The translations under genes were made by a program, and so were the position numbers. Positions 1-8,829 of a DNA stretch of 64,000 bases are shown here, piece after piece (position 1 is the stretch's first letter; every line of letters starts with the position of its first letter). This DNA comes from Herbidospora mongoliensis (GTDB lineage: Bacteria > Actinomycetota > Actinomycetes > Streptosporangiales > Streptosporangiaceae): NCBI RefSeq assembly GCF_001570545.1, contig NZ_BBXD01000022.1:124001-188000 (forward strand), given 5' to 3'. The notes beneath the pieces are model-generated. The model saw only the letters and a list, made by a program, of their open reading frames with translations, was not told where the DNA came from and did not search any database.

Positions 1-541
1 GTTCGCGACCGGCCCCGGCGAGCGCGTAGGCGAGCAGGTAGAGCAGCCGGGTGCGTACCCGGGCCCACGGCAGGGGATTGCCCGGTACGTGCGTCAGCGC
101 CGTCTCCAGGGCCAGCACGTCGGCGGAGAGGCGCCCTATCCCGTCGGTGGCGGGGTGGGCGCCGACGCCGTGGGAGTGCTCCCAGGCGACTTCCTCCCAG
201 AAGGCGAGGTCGGGGCCGCCCAACCTGCGTTCGACCAGCATCCGGATGCGTTCCAGCCCGTCGGCCGCCGGGAGGGCTCCGGATGCGCCCCCCAGCACGA
301 TCCCGATCAGGCCGAGCGCCTCGCGTCTTTCCGTCGGACCCACCTCCATGTCGTGCAGCTCGATCAACTCGCCGCCGGCTCCCAGGGCGGCGTCGATCGC
401 CGCGACCACCTGCGAACTGGGGATGTTCTTCCCGAATTCGAGGGCGGAGATGTAACTGGGAGAACAGTTGGCCCGGCGGGCGAGGCCACGAATGGAGAGG
501 TCACCTCTCAGGCGGCGAAGCGCCTCGCCGAATGACTCCAT
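1..541 (-). CDS. XRE-family helix-turn-helix regulator (C-terminus beyond window edge)
   Basis: The frame is open from an ATG at 541 down to base 1 with no stop, so the gene is cut by the window edge; 180 residues are visible. The N-terminus (about residues 5-60) is a lambda-repressor/XRE-type HTH: LRRLRGDLSIRGLARRANCS followed by SYISALEFGK and a conserved hydrophobic helix. Residues after 75 are hydrophobic and helix-rich (LGLIGIVLGGASGALP), as in actinobacterial regulators that join an XRE HTH to a TPR-like or ligand-sensing C-terminus. An AGGGAG ribosome site lies about 11 nt upstream. It is divergent from the RsbW-like ATPase gene at 735. XRE regulators beside short HATPase proteins are a common actinobacterial pairing, so a joint regulatory role is inferred, not shown. 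Function of the C-terminal part cannot be judged here. Confidence 0.85.
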   Translation of the reverse strand, partial: MESFGEALRRLRGDLSIRGLARRANCSPSYISALEFGKNIPSSQVVAAIDAALGAGGELIELHDMEVGPTERREALGLIGIVLGGASGALPAADGLERIRMLVERRLGGPDLAFWEEVAWEHSHGVGAHPATDGIGRLSADVLALETALTHVPGNPLPWARVRTRLLYLLAYALAGAGRE

Positions 542-734
542 ATTGCGCACAGCTCCCTGCCCTCAGGGGGGAACGCTGTCCTGCGCTTGACGGGACACGA
601 CTGGACAGCGGGTGAATGGACGCTGACTCCGAGTGTAGGGATGCTTACGCTCAGGAATATGGCAAGCGGTGGAATGTCATTCTCGAGCTAAATGTCGTAA
701 AAGAGAGTTCCGATCGGGCGGGTGGTATGCGCAC

Positions 735-1130
735 ATGGCACTCGAAGTCGCGACGCGATACGCACTGCTCCCCGCTCATCCGAGGTCGGCCGCGCTGGCC
801 CGCGACCGGGTCCACGTCCTGCTCGGCGCGTGGGACCTGGGCGACCTGGCGGAGACGGCCGAACTGGTCACCGCCGAGCTGATCTCCAACGCGGTGAAGG
901 TGAGCGATCCTGACGGGCAGGTCGCCCTGGGTGTCTATCGAGTGGACCCGGGAGTCGTCGTGGAGGTCTGGGACGCCGAACGGCAGCCGCCCAGGCTCCT
1001 GGACCCCGGACCCGACGACATCGGCGGCCGAGGCCTCATGCTCGTCGTCCTGCTCACCCGGCGCTGGGGCTACCGCTGGCCGGTCACCGGCGGCAAGGTC
1101 GTCTACGCCGTGGTCGACGCGCCGATGTGA
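735..1130 (+). CDS. RsbW-like ATP-binding regulatory protein (HATPase_c_2)
   Basis: 131 aa, the usual size of stand-alone GHKL-fold anti-sigma-like kinases of actinobacteria. The N-box is visible as AELVTAELISNAVKVSD (about residues 47-63), the G1-type Asp in VEVWDAERQPP, and a Gly-rich lid in GGRGLMLVVLL. These bind ATP in RsbW/SpoIIAB-type proteins. There is no membrane segment or HTH, so it should be cytosolic and act by binding or phosphorylating a partner. The ATG at 735 is chosen because homologous sequence begins there; the upstream extension to 669 has poor codon use. It is divergent from an XRE regulator, a common actinobacterial pairing. Whether it is a true anti-sigma factor is unknown. 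Confidence 0.85.
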   Translation: MALEVATRYALLPAHPRSAALARDRVHVLLGAWDLGDLAETAELVTAELISNAVKVSDPDGQVALGVYRVDPGVVVEVWDAERQPPRLLDPGPDDIGGRGLMLVVLLTRRWGYRWPVTGGKVVYAVVDAPM

Positions 1131-1180
1131 ATTTCTCCGGCGAGAAAGTGATCATTCCTCATGTTCTGCGGAGAAAAGAA

Positions 1181-1208
1181 CGGCCGGCGCCTCCCTCAAC
1201 GCCGGCCG
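1181..1208 (+). terminator. GC-rich hairpin after the RsbW-like gene
   Basis: Perfect 9-bp stem (1181-1189 with 1200-1208) around a 10-nt loop, 50 nt after the stop of the ATPase gene. It is followed by a pyrimidine-rich stretch rather than a pure T tract, so it is a probable but not textbook terminator. Confidence 0.5.
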
Positions 1209-1278
1209 CACTTGTCTTCCTCCCTCTAGGACCGGCGCCACCGGTCTGAAGACGCTTCAACGATGACGTGAATTCCAC

Positions 1279-2289
1279 ATGGATTGCGTGAATTGTGGTG
1301 GCCGGTACCGGTCAGTGACCGGAATCTGCCAAGGTTGTCCCATGTGGGAAGCCATCGGACTGAGCTCCCTCGAAGAGCGCCTCTACCGGCTCCTCCTGCG
1401 TGACCCCAAGATCACGCCGGATGAGGCGGCGCGACGCCTGGAATCCTCCCCGGCGGCCGTCGAGGCCGCGTCGGCGCATCTTGAGGAAACCGGACTGATG
1501 GAGTCCGACCCGCTCTACGGGTTCCGGCCCGCCGACCCCCGGATGTCGATCGGGTCGGCGATCAGACGCCGCCGGGCCGAACTCGACCGGCTCGCCGTCG
1601 AGGCCGAGGAACTGGCCACCGACTTCCAGGAGGGCCTGCTGCGGGCCGACCCTGGGCGGGTCATCGAGGTCGTCGAGAGCGCCGCCGCGGCCGGGCGCAA
1701 GGTGGCCGAACTGCTCGCGGGGGCCCAGGAGGAGATTCTGGCCATCGACACCCCGCCCTACGCCACCAGCGGCACCTCCATCGCCGCCGAGTCGTCGGCG
1801 CTGGCGCGCGGGGTCCGGGTGCGGGCGCTCTACTCGTCGCTGGTGCTCGACATCCCCAAGAAGCTCGACGAGATCCGGCAGGTGACCGCGCTGGGGGAGC
1901 AGGCCAGAGTGCTGGCCGAAGTGCCGATCAAGCTCATCCTGGTCGACCGCTCCACCGCGCTGCTGCCCCTCACCGATCGGGAGGAAGGGGTCCGGTTCAC
2001 CTCGGTCGTGGTCGGACGCAGCGCACTCACCAACGCGCTCGTCGCGCTCTTCGAGACACTGTGGCGGGAGGCCTCCCCCGTGTGGGGCAACGGCACGGGC
2101 GCGATCGACGGGGTCGACCAGCAGATCCTCGAACTGCTCGCGGTCGGCATGAAGGACGAGGCGATCCTGCGCCAGCTGGGCATCTCCGAACGCACCCTGC
2201 GCCGCCGCATCGCGACCCTCCTCAGCCGGCTCGGCGCGACCGGGCGCTTCCAGGCGGGTGTCCAGGCGGCGCGCAAGGGCTGGATCTAG
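1279..2289 (+). CDS. TrmB/LuxR-type transcriptional regulator
   Basis: 336 aa from the ATG at 1279. Residues about 22-75 form a TrmB-like winged HTH (LSSLEERLYRLLLRDPKI, then DEAARRLESSPAAVEAA). The middle (about 120-265) has the hydrophobic strand pattern of the PLD-like TrmB sensor domain (EEILAIDTPPY, VRVRALYSS, IKLILVDRS). The C-terminus is a LuxR-like HTH (DQQILELLAVGMKDEAILRQ ... SERTLRRRI). Such double-HTH regulators are common in actinomycetes and usually lack a known ligand. An in-frame ATG at 1342 would remove a 21-residue segment holding two CxxC pairs; neither start has a strong ribosome site, so the start is uncertain. It stands alone between intergenic hairpins and repeats. Confidence 0.8.
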   Translation: MDCVNCGGRYRSVTGICQGCPMWEAIGLSSLEERLYRLLLRDPKITPDEAARRLESSPAAVEAASAHLEETGLMESDPLYGFRPADPRMSIGSAIRRRRAELDRLAVEAEELATDFQEGLLRADPGRVIEVVESAAAAGRKVAELLAGAQEEILAIDTPPYATSGTSIAAESSALARGVRVRALYSSLVLDIPKKLDEIRQVTALGEQARVLAEVPIKLILVDRSTALLPLTDREEGVRFTSVVVGRSALTNALVALFETLWREASPVWGNGTGAIDGVDQQILELLAVGMKDEAILRQLGISERTLRRRIATLLSRLGATGRFQAGVQAARKGWI

Positions 2290-2292
2290 ATT

Positions 2293-2320
2293 CTCCGTTA
2301 CGGCTCCGCCTACCCCGGCC
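2293..2320 (-). repeat. Dispersed intergenic repeat, copy A
   Basis: Read on the minus strand, this 28-nt segment is identical to 14505-14532 and one mismatch from 24421-24446. It begins GGCCGGGGTAGGCGGAGCC and ends with CGTAACGGAG. It lies directly after the stop codon of the TrmB/LuxR-type gene. All copies are outside genes. Confidence 0.8.
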
Positions 2321-2478
2321 CCGACCGCCGCCCCCGCCACGCGCCGCAGCCGGCGCCGACCAGCCGCTCCCGCGTCACCGGCGACGGCTCACTGTGGCGT
2401 CACGCGGGCCGGACCGGAGGACTAGCTGATGAACCGCTCGCGGCGTCTGACGGGGGATACCTGTCAACGGCGGTGATG

Positions 2479-2844
2479 TCAGGAAGAGGTCAGGCAGAAG
2501 GGGTGGCCGGCCGGATCCAAGAGCACCCGCCAGCGTCCACCGCCGGGCTGATGGTCCGGTTTGGCCGCGCCGAGTTCCAGAGCCAGCTCTTCCGTGGCAT
2601 CGAGGTCGTCAGCGCGGAAATCCAGGTGGAACTGTTGCGGCACGTCCTGACCCGGCCACTGCGGAGCCCGGTATCCGTCAACCCTCTGGAATCCCAGATC
2701 ACAGCCGGAGTCGTCCGTCAGAGCGACGAACTCGTCGGTACTGAAGAGTTCCCGCATCCCGGTCAGCGCACCGTAGAAGCCCGCCAGCGTCCGCGGGTCG
2801 GCACAGTCCAGAGTCACCCCTCGCAGTACAGCGCCTGGCACCAT
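2479..2844 (-). CDS. VOC-family (glyoxalase-like) protein
   Basis: 121 aa, the usual length of a single-domain vicinal-oxygen-chelate protein. It shows the two beta-alpha-beta-beta-beta modules: GVTLDCADPRTLAGFYGALT at residues 9-28, and FHLDFRADDLDATEELALEL near 72-91, with a C-terminal DPAGHPFCL strand typical of the Glyoxalase_6-like branch. Possible metal ligands are the first-module Asp, the His of FHLDF and the region near DPAGHPF; the true ligand set is unclear. An AAGGAG ribosome site stands 4-5 nt before the ATG. Substrate unknown: members detoxify, confer drug resistance or only bind ligands. It converges with the regulator gene upstream, separated by about 190 nt that hold repeat copy A. 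Confidence 0.85.
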   Translation of the reverse strand: MVPGAVLRGVTLDCADPRTLAGFYGALTGMRELFSTDEFVALTDDSGCDLGFQRVDGYRAPQWPGQDVPQQFHLDFRADDLDATEELALELGAAKPDHQPGGGRWRVLLDPAGHPFCLTSS

Positions 2845-2991
2845 CCGCTCCTTCGCGTCCGTGCGTCTGTCTCCGTGAGCCGCCGCCGCACACGATCACC
2901 GGCCACAGCCACACCGTACTCGCCACATCCACCGCTGAAGTAGCGGTTTACCCCTGTCTCAGCGGGGGGTCGAGGGGTCGTCCCCGAAAAC

Positions 2992-3025
2992 AAAAAGGCC
3001 CGGCGGTTACCCGCCGGGCCTTTTT
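2992..3025. terminator. Bidirectional rho-independent terminator
   Basis: A perfect 15-bp stem (2992-3006 with 3011-3025) with a 4-nt loop and A5/T5 flanks on either side, so it works on both strands. It ends the FilP/Scy-type gene reading leftward. Confidence 0.92.
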
Positions 3026-3066
3026 GTCGTGTAGCCGTTCACCCCGAGATCGATGCGTGAATCGGC

Positions 3067-4365
3067 TTACTCCTGCCACCACTCAGCGTCGTCGTCGGCC
3101 TTGGCCGCCGCCGGAGGCGGGGTGGGCTTCGGGGCGGGCTTGGGGTGTTCGATGGGCGGGGCCGCCGACAGGGCGGGCTTGACGGGCGCGGGCGCGACGG
3201 GCGCGTGTTCCGGCTCCATGCCCGGGAGGGCGGCGCCGCCGAGGAGCTGGCGGAGCTGGGCGAGGTGGCTCGTGATGCTGTCGCGCTGACGGGTCAGTTC
3301 GTCGACCTGGCGCTGCATCGAGCTGCGGGTGCGCTCGGCCTCGTTCTTCGCGTCGGTCGTTATTGTGTCGGCGCTCGACTTGGCCTCGGCGACCAGCTGG
3401 TCGGCGTTCTTGCGGGCGTTCGCGAGCAGCTGCTTGGCGTGGGTGTCGGCCTCGCGCCGGGTCTGCTCGGCCTGCTGGGTGGCCTTGGTGGCGCGCTGCT
3501 CGGCCGTGGCCGCGCGCTGCTCTGCCTCGGCGACGAGCTTCTGGGTGTTGGCCTGCGCGGTGGCGTGGCGCTCGGCCTCCTGGCGCTCGGCGTCTTCACG
3601 ACGGCTGGCCAGCTGGATCTCGAACTCGGCTTCGTCCTGGGCGCGCTTGGCCTCGGACTCTTCGAGGACCCGCTGGGCCTGGGCGCGCATCTCGTCGGCC
3701 TGGCGCTTGGCGGTCGTGAGGATCTCATCGCGCTCACGCTTGGTGCTGGCGCGGAGCTGCGCGACCTCACGCTCGGTGGTGGTGCGAAGCTTGGCGATCT
3801 CACGCTCGGCGTCGGCGCGCTTCTCGGCGACCTCGTGGTCGGCCGTGGCGCGCTGCTTGGCGATCTCACGCTCGGTGGTGTTGGTCAGCTCGTCGGTCTC
3901 GCGCTTCGCCGTGCCCCGGATCTCCTCGGCGTCGCGCTCGGCCGCGGTGCGCATCTCGTCGGCCTCGCGAGTGGCGAGCGCGCGCTTCTCGGCGGCCTCG
4001 TTCTCGGCGGCGGCGCGAGTGTCGGCGGCGTCGACCTTGGCGGCGGCCTTGATCTCGTTGGCCTCCGACCGCGCCGCCTGCACCAGCTCGGTGGCCTGTT
4101 CTTCGGCCAGACGAAGCAGCTGCTCGATCCGAGCGCCCAGGCCCGAGTAGGTCGGACGTTCCTGCTCCTGGAGCTGACGCTGCGAGTCGGACACTTCACG
4201 CTGGAGCGATCCGACCTGCTCACGCGCCTGTCGCAAATCAGTGTCGAGCTGCTTCAAGTGGTCGTGGACCTGGTGCCGGTCATAGCCGCGAAGCACCACG
4301 TCGAATTCCCGAGAGGGGGCGTCTTCGAAGAAATTGTTGAGCTGGGCATCGATGTCGGACTGCAT
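3067..4365 (-). CDS. FilP/Scy-type coiled-coil cytoskeletal protein
   Basis: 432 aa. Residues about 18-60 form a DivIVA-like N-terminus (FDVVLRGYDRHQVHDHLKQL). From about 60 to 375 it is nearly uninterrupted, Ala/Glu/Arg-rich coiled coil in a repeating register (ATREADEMRTAAERDAEE and similar units). The C-terminus is a Pro/Ala/Lys-rich tail ending in acidic residues and Trp-Trp. In Streptomyces, FilP and Scy are filament-forming proteins that work with DivIVA at hyphal tips, and the gene next to them there is also the methylmalonyl-CoA epimerase, as here. This protein is longer than FilP and far shorter than Scy, so an exact orthology call is not safe. A role in polar growth is inferred. No clear ribosome site is visible; a CAGGAT box lies 8 nt before the ATG. 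Confidence 0.8.
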   Translation of the reverse strand: MQSDIDAQLNNFFEDAPSREFDVVLRGYDRHQVHDHLKQLDTDLRQAREQVGSLQREVSDSQRQLQEQERPTYSGLGARIEQLLRLAEEQATELVQAARSEANEIKAAAKVDAADTRAAAENEAAEKRALATREADEMRTAAERDAEEIRGTAKRETDELTNTTEREIAKQRATADHEVAEKRADAEREIAKLRTTTEREVAQLRASTKRERDEILTTAKRQADEMRAQAQRVLEESEAKRAQDEAEFEIQLASRREDAERQEAERHATAQANTQKLVAEAEQRAATAEQRATKATQQAEQTRREADTHAKQLLANARKNADQLVAEAKSSADTITTDAKNEAERTRSSMQRQVDELTRQRDSITSHLAQLRQLLGGAALPGMEPEHAPVAPAPVKPALSAAPPIEHPKPAPKPTPPPAAAKADDDAEWWQE

Positions 4366-4554
4366 GAGGCTCGATCCTGGGTTGTCGAGACGGCTACACG
4401 GGCCGGACGGGGGGTTTCGGACATCCGAGGCGAGGAGCCCAATACGGTGGGATCCACGTCCGGTGGAAGGCCAGCGTACTCCGCGCGTGCGGCGTTGGAG
4501 GCCTCCACGGACTTTCTGCGCGACTTGTTACGTATGAACCTTTCTTACGTTCCA

Positions 4555-4977
4555 TTACGCCCTCGGAGCCTCGACCAGCTCTGTCAGCACTCCTCCCACA
4601 TCCTTCGGGTGGAGAAACGCGATTGAGGCACCCATAGAGCCGTGACGTGGGCGTTCATCAATCAGTCTGACGCCTTTTGTGGCGATTTCCGCCATAGCCT
4701 TGCTGACGTCTTCCACTCCGTAACCGATGTGGTGTACGCCCTCACCTCGTTTGGCCAGGAACTTGCCGACGGCGCTCTCCGGGCTGAGGGGTTCCAGCAG
4801 CTGCACATAGCTCGTTCCACCCTCGCCGTCGGCGACGTGCAGCATGGCCTCGCGGACCCCCTGCGCCTCGTTGACCTCGCGGCTCACCACGATGAGGCCG
4901 AAGGTCGACTCGTAGAACCCGATCTTCTCTTCCAGGTTGTGGCATGCGATGCCCACGTGGTCGATCCGTAGAAACAT
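4555..4977 (-). CDS. mce: Methylmalonyl-CoA epimerase
   Basis: 140 aa, standard length. It interconverts (R)- and (S)-methylmalonyl-CoA in propionate and branched-chain catabolism. The VOC-fold metal site is present: His in RIDHVGIA (residue 7), Gln in YVQLLEPL, His in GVHHIGYGV and Glu in LTELVEAP, matching the His/Gln/His/Glu set of the Propionibacterium enzyme. The ATG at 4977 has a GGAGG ribosome site 8-9 nt upstream; longer upstream frames lack support. It is divergent from the thiolase gene at 5060 and close to meaB, and its product would feed a B12-dependent mutase. Confidence 0.95.
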   Translation of the reverse strand: MFLRIDHVGIACHNLEEKIGFYESTFGLIVVSREVNEAQGVREAMLHVADGEGGTSYVQLLEPLSPESAVGKFLAKRGEGVHHIGYGVEDVSKAMAEIATKGVRLIDERPRHGSMGASIAFLHPKDVGGVLTELVEAPRA

Positions 4978-5059
4978 GCGAGGACCCTCCTTGACCAAGC
5001 GCCAAATACTGCTGGGTATGGTGACATCGTCGCCCCCATATCGCGTAGGAGGCCCTCCA

Positions 5060-6229
5060 ATGTCTGGTTCCGTCATCGTCGCCGGAGCTCGCACGCCCAT
5101 CGGTCGTCTGCTCGGCGCACTCTCCGGTCTTACCGCCGTCGAACTCGGTGGCGTCGCCATCAAGGCCGCACTTCAGCGGGCCGGCGTCGCACCTTCAGAC
5201 GTACAGTACGTGATCATGGGGCAGGTCCTCCAGGCCGGCACGGGTCAGTTGCCCTCACGTCAGGCGGCGGTTAGGGGTGGCATCCCCATGTCGGTGCCGT
5301 CCCTGACGATCAACAAGGTGTGCCTGTCGGGTCTCGACGCCATCGCGCTGGCCGACCAGCTCATCAGGGCCGGAGAGTTTGACATCGTCGTCGCCGGCGG
5401 CATGGAATCGATGTCCAACGCGCCGCACCTTCTTCCCGGGTTGCGCAAGGGCGTCAAATACGGTTCGGCCGAGATCCTCGACTCGATGGCGTTCGACGGT
5501 CTCACCGACGCCTACGACCAGATCGCGATGGGCGAGTCGACCGAGCGCCACAACGCCCGCCTCAAGATCTCGCGCGAGGAGCAGGACGCCTTCGCCGCCC
5601 GCTCCCACCAGCTCGCCGCGGCCGCCATCAAGAACGGCGTCTTCGACGACGAGATCGTCGCCGTCCCCCTCAAGCACGACGAGTTCACCACCGACGAGGG
5701 CGTCCGCCCCGACACCACGGCCGAGAAACTGGCGAAGCTGCGTCCCGCCTTCACCGCGGACGGCACCATCACCGCCGGTTCGGCGTCGCAGATCTCCGAC
5801 GGCGCCTGCGCGGTCGTCGTGATGTCCAAGGCCAAGGCCGAGGAGCTGGGCCTGACCTGGCTGGCCGAGATCGGCGCCCACGGCAACGTCGCCGGCCCCG
5901 ACAACTCGCTGCAGTCGCAGCCCGCCAACGCCATCGCCCAGGCCCTGGCCAAGCAGGGCCTCACGACCGGCGACCTCGACCTGGTCGAGATCAACGAGGC
6001 GTTCGCCCAGGTCGTCATCCAGTCGGCGAAGGACCTGGACATCTCCCTCGACAAGGTGAATGTCAACGGCGGCGGCATCGCGCTCGGCCACCCGATCGGT
6101 GCGTCGGGCGCCCGGATCGTGCTGGCCCTGGCCCACGAGCTGCGCCGCCGGGGCGGCGGCCGGGGCGCGGCGGGCCTGTGCGGCGGCGGCGGCCAGGGCG
6201 ACGCCCTGATCATCGACGTCCCCGCGTGA
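5060..6229 (+). CDS. Acetyl-CoA C-acetyltransferase (thiolase)
   Basis: 389 aa, standard for a biosynthetic/degradative thiolase II. It condenses two acetyl-CoA to acetoacetyl-CoA or runs the reverse. The acyl-accepting Cys sits in [11 protein letters not shown] (about residue 87), the His in [16 protein letters not shown], and the second Cys in the C-terminal [11 protein letters not shown]. The start follows AGGAGG by 7-8 nt. Its stop overlaps the GTG start of meaB by GTGA, so the two are translationally coupled. In Streptomyces the same thiolase-meaB order is found. Which acyl chain length it prefers cannot be read from the sequence. Confidence 0.95.
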   Translation: MSGSVIVAGARTPIGRLLGALSGLTAVELGGVAIKAALQRAGVAPSDVQYVIMGQVLQAGTGQLPSRQAAVRGGIPMSVPSLTINKVCLSGLDAIALADQLIRAGEFDIVVAGGMESMSNAPHLLPGLRKGVKYGSAEILDSMAFDGLTDAYDQIAMGESTERHNARLKISREEQDAFAARSHQLAAAAIKNGVFDDEIVAVPLKHDEFTTDEGVRPDTTAEKLAKLRPAFTADGTITAGSASQISDGACAVVVMSKAKAEELGLTWLAEIGAHGNVAGPDNSLQSQPANAIAQALAKQGLTTGDLDLVEINEAFAQVVIQSAKDLDISLDKVNVNGGGIALGHPIGASGARIVLALAHELRRRGGGRGAAGLCGGGGQGDALIIDVPA

Positions 6230-7152
6230 GAGAGCTCGTCGACAAGGCGCGCGCCGGCAACACCCGCGCGGTCGCGCGCCTCATCTCCCTGGTCGAGAGC
6301 GGCTCGGACGCCGACCTGCGCGAGGCCGCGAAAGCGCTGAAGGCGCCCGGTCACGCCCGCGTCATCGGCCTGACCGGCTCACCCGGCGTCGGCAAGTCGA
6401 CCTCCACGGCGGCGCTGGTCAAGGCGCTGCGGGCCAGAGGCGACAAGGTGGGTGTGCTGGCCGTCGACCCCTCGTCGCCGTTCACCGGCGGCGCGCTGCT
6501 CGGCGACCGGGTGCGCATGCAGGACCACGCGCTCGACGACGGCGTCTACATCCGTTCGATGGCGACGCGCGGCCATCTGGGCGGCCTGTCGTGGGCGGTT
6601 CCCCAGGCCCTGCGCGTCTTGGACGCGGCCGGGTTCGACGTCGTGCTGATCGAGACCGTCGGGGTCGGGCAGGCGGAGGTGGACGTCCGCGCGCTCGCCG
6701 ACACCACCGTCGTGCTGCTGGCCCCAGGGATGGGCGACGGGGTGCAGGCCGCCAAGGCGGGCATCCTGGAGATCGCCGACGTGTTCGTCGTCAACAAGGC
6801 CGACCGTGACGGCGCCCAGTCGACCGTGCGCGACCTGCGCAACATGATCGCCCTCGGGCACGCGCCGTGGCGGCCTCCGGTGGTGCCGACGGTGGCCGTC
6901 CGCGACGAGGGGATCGGCGACCTGCTGAAAGCCCTCGACGACCACGCCCGTCATCTCCATGTAACAGGTGAGGGAAGGGCCAGACGCCTGGCGCGGGCCC
7001 GCGACGAGATCCAGGCCGTGGCGCTGCGCGCACTCCAGGCGAGATTCGGTCATCCGGCCCGTGACCTGCGGCTAGACCGTCTGGCACAACACGTGTTGGA
7101 CGGCGTTTCCGACCCTTATACTGCCGCTGACGATTTGATCGCCGACCTTTGA
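6226..7152 (+). CDS. meaB: MeaB-type G-protein chaperone of B12-dependent acyl-CoA mutase
   Basis: 308 aa. It is a SIMIBI-class GTPase of the MeaB/ArgK family that loads adenosylcobalamin into acyl-CoA mutases and protects them from inactivation. Seen: P-loop GSPGVGKST (about residues 48-56), switch region [19 protein letters not shown], Walker-B-like [11 protein letters not shown], and the G4 motif NKAD. The C-terminal dimerisation helix region is present. The GTG start overlaps the thiolase stop; no other start fits. Its likely client in this window is the mutase large subunit at 12756. Confidence 0.95.
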   Translation: MRELVDKARAGNTRAVARLISLVESGSDADLREAAKALKAPGHARVIGLTGSPGVGKSTSTAALVKALRARGDKVGVLAVDPSSPFTGGALLGDRVRMQDHALDDGVYIRSMATRGHLGGLSWAVPQALRVLDAAGFDVVLIETVGVGQAEVDVRALADTTVVLLAPGMGDGVQAAKAGILEIADVFVVNKADRDGAQSTVRDLRNMIALGHAPWRPPVVPTVAVRDEGIGDLLKALDDHARHLHVTGEGRARRLARARDEIQAVALRALQARFGHPARDLRLDRLAQHVLDGVSDPYTAADDLIADL

Positions 7153-7217
7153 CCGACTTCGGCGTTTCCCAGTCGAAGTTCACCCCCGATTAACTTGGTG
7201 TGCCTACGTTGCCAGCC

Positions 7218-8111
7218 ATGAAGTGGAAGCAAGTGGTCAATTCGACCCTTGAGGGCGTAACCGGGTACTCGATCCAGCGCCAGAAGTTGCCCGCACGGCC
7301 GGCTCCGCCGCCGAAGCCGATGGCCCCCGCGATGCCGAAGCGGCTCGACGGTGACGTGGCCCGTCCGCCGGCCGATCTGGAGTCAGACCGGTTGTTGCGC
7401 GCACCGGTGTTCATCCTCTCCCCGCCCCGTTCAGGGTCGACTCTGCTGCGGGCGATGATGAACAGCCATTCCTATTTGCACTCGCCTATTGAGACCCACT
7501 TCCGCCGGATATCGACCAACCTGACGACCGAGCCGGCCCGGCAGGCGGTCGAGGCGCTCGGTCACAACCAGAGCGATGTCGAGCACCTGCTGTGGGACCG
7601 GTTGCTGCATCGGGAGCTGGTCCGCTCGGGCAAGCCGATCCTGGTGGAGAAGACCCCGAGCAACGTGTTCGCCTGGAAGCGCCTGTCGATCTGCTGGCCC
7701 GACGCCCGGTTCGTCTTTTTGCTGCGTCATCCGCTGTCGATCGCGCGTTCGTGGCACGAGGCCGACCCGGAGAGGCGGCCGATGCACGAGGCGGTGCGCC
7801 ACACCTACCAGTACATGAAGTATCTGGAGGAGGCCCGCCACCGCCTGCCCGGTCACGAGATCAGCTACGAGAAGCTGACCACCGACCCCGAGGGTGAGCT
7901 CCGGGCTCTGTGCGCCACGCTGCTGATCCCGTTCGAAGACGCGATGCTCGACTACGGCCGCCACAACAAGCCGACCGACTTCACCAAGGGCATCGGCGAC
8001 TGGCGCGACAAGATCCAGTCAGGCCGGGTCCAGCCCGGCCGCGCCCTGCCGGCCCCGGAGGAGATCCCCGAGATGCTCCGGGACGTCTCCGAGAAGTGGG
8101 GCTACATCTGA
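7218..8111 (+). CDS. Sulfotransferase-family protein
   Basis: 297 aa from the ATG at 7218. It has the two PAPS-binding motifs: the 5-prime-phosphosulfate loop FILSPPRSGSTLLRAMM near residue 65, and the 3-prime-phosphate motif VFLLRHPLSIARSWHE near 165. The N-terminal VVNSTLEGVTGYSIQR motif is one I associate with actinobacterial surface-glycan or tailoring transferases (from memory). No signal peptide; cytosolic or membrane-peripheral. The ATG is preferred over GTG 7200 because TACGTT ends exactly 7 nt before it, the leaderless pattern seen repeatedly in this window. Acceptor substrate is unknown; this branch includes both true sulfotransferases and proteins with no shown activity. Confidence 0.85.
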   Translation: MKWKQVVNSTLEGVTGYSIQRQKLPARPAPPPKPMAPAMPKRLDGDVARPPADLESDRLLRAPVFILSPPRSGSTLLRAMMNSHSYLHSPIETHFRRISTNLTTEPARQAVEALGHNQSDVEHLLWDRLLHRELVRSGKPILVEKTPSNVFAWKRLSICWPDARFVFLLRHPLSIARSWHEADPERRPMHEAVRHTYQYMKYLEEARHRLPGHEISYEKLTTDPEGELRALCATLLIPFEDAMLDYGRHNKPTDFTKGIGDWRDKIQSGRVQPGRALPAPEEIPEMLRDVSEKWGYI

Positions 8112-8114
8112 GGC

Positions 8115-8798
8115 TTACGGCTCGGGGCCGTATTTGATGGTGACGTTGGTGAAGCCCAGGGCCTTCATCATGCCCTCGATGGCCGACTTGGTGTTCTGGT
8201 CGGCGCGGTTGCGCAGGTCACTGGAGGTCGCGGCCTCGGTGATCTTCTTCTCGGCCAGGACGTAGAGCTCCTGCTGGCTGGGCGGGTTCGACGACAGGAA
8301 GTCCTGCGCGCGGTCGATCAGGCCGCGCTCCTGGGCGTAGACGTAGGAGCGGCTGTTGTCGAGGCTGGGCTTCTCCAACTGGGCGTGGGGGAGGGTCACC
8401 GTCACCGACTTGCGGTCTTCCGAGACGGTGACGGCCTCGCCGGTGAGGCCGCCGAACTCCACGTAGGCGTCGACGGTGCCGGCGCCGACGAACAGCGTGC
8501 GGCTGCCCTTGACGGCGTCGGGCAGGAAGGCCGCGTCCTTCTCCAGGTCGACGATGACCTGGAAGTTCCCGGTCGCGGCCTGGTAGCGGCTCATGTTCTG
8601 GATCGACTGGAGCAGCGCGGGCTGGCTGCGGTCGATGGACTCTTCTCCGAAGGGGTCGAGCCAGGTCCAGGCCAGCCGGCCGCCCACCACGAGGAGCAGC
8701 GCGGCGAACAACAGCGCGGCGAGCCAGCGCCAGGCGCGGCGTGGGCCGCGTTTGACGGGGGCGGGGTGCGAGAGCGGTGCGCGAGTCTGTCCGGTCAC
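8115..8798 (-). CDS. DUF4230 membrane-anchored protein
   Basis: 227 aa with a GTG start. Residues about 24-46 form one membrane helix after a basic N-terminus, and the rest is predicted outside. The exported part has the DUF4230 pattern: RTLFVGAGTVDAYVEFGGL, then charged strands and a long helix (IDRAQDFLSSNPPSQQELY) with many conserved charged residues. The family has no established function. It is convergent with the sulfotransferase (3 nt between stops) and shares direction with the membrane-protein gene upstream at 8830. Confidence 0.8.
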   Translation of the reverse strand: MTGQTRAPLSHPAPVKRGPRRAWRWLAALLFAALLLVVGGRLAWTWLDPFGEESIDRSQPALLQSIQNMSRYQAATGNFQVIVDLEKDAAFLPDAVKGSRTLFVGAGTVDAYVEFGGLTGEAVTVSEDRKSVTVTLPHAQLEKPSLDNSRSYVYAQERGLIDRAQDFLSSNPPSQQELYVLAEKKITEAATSSDLRNRADQNTKSAIEGMMKALGFTNVTIKYGPEP

Positions 8799-8829
8799 GG
8801 TGGGACATCTTCCCGCAAAGACCGCCCTT

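Noticed and set aside
616..882. Short plus-strand frame before the RsbW-like gene
   Set aside because: Poor codon bias, no family match; the HATPase frame is the real gene.
3145..4626. Long plus-strand open frame (493 codons) opposite the FilP/Scy-type gene
   Set aside because: It is a mirror of the repetitive coiled-coil gene; Gly/Leu-rich composition, no ribosome site and no family match.
4978..5059. A bidirectional TTGACC/TATGGT promoter between epimerase and thiolase genes
   Set aside because: The spacer is 20 nt, too long for a normal promoter, and no alternative -10 was convincing.
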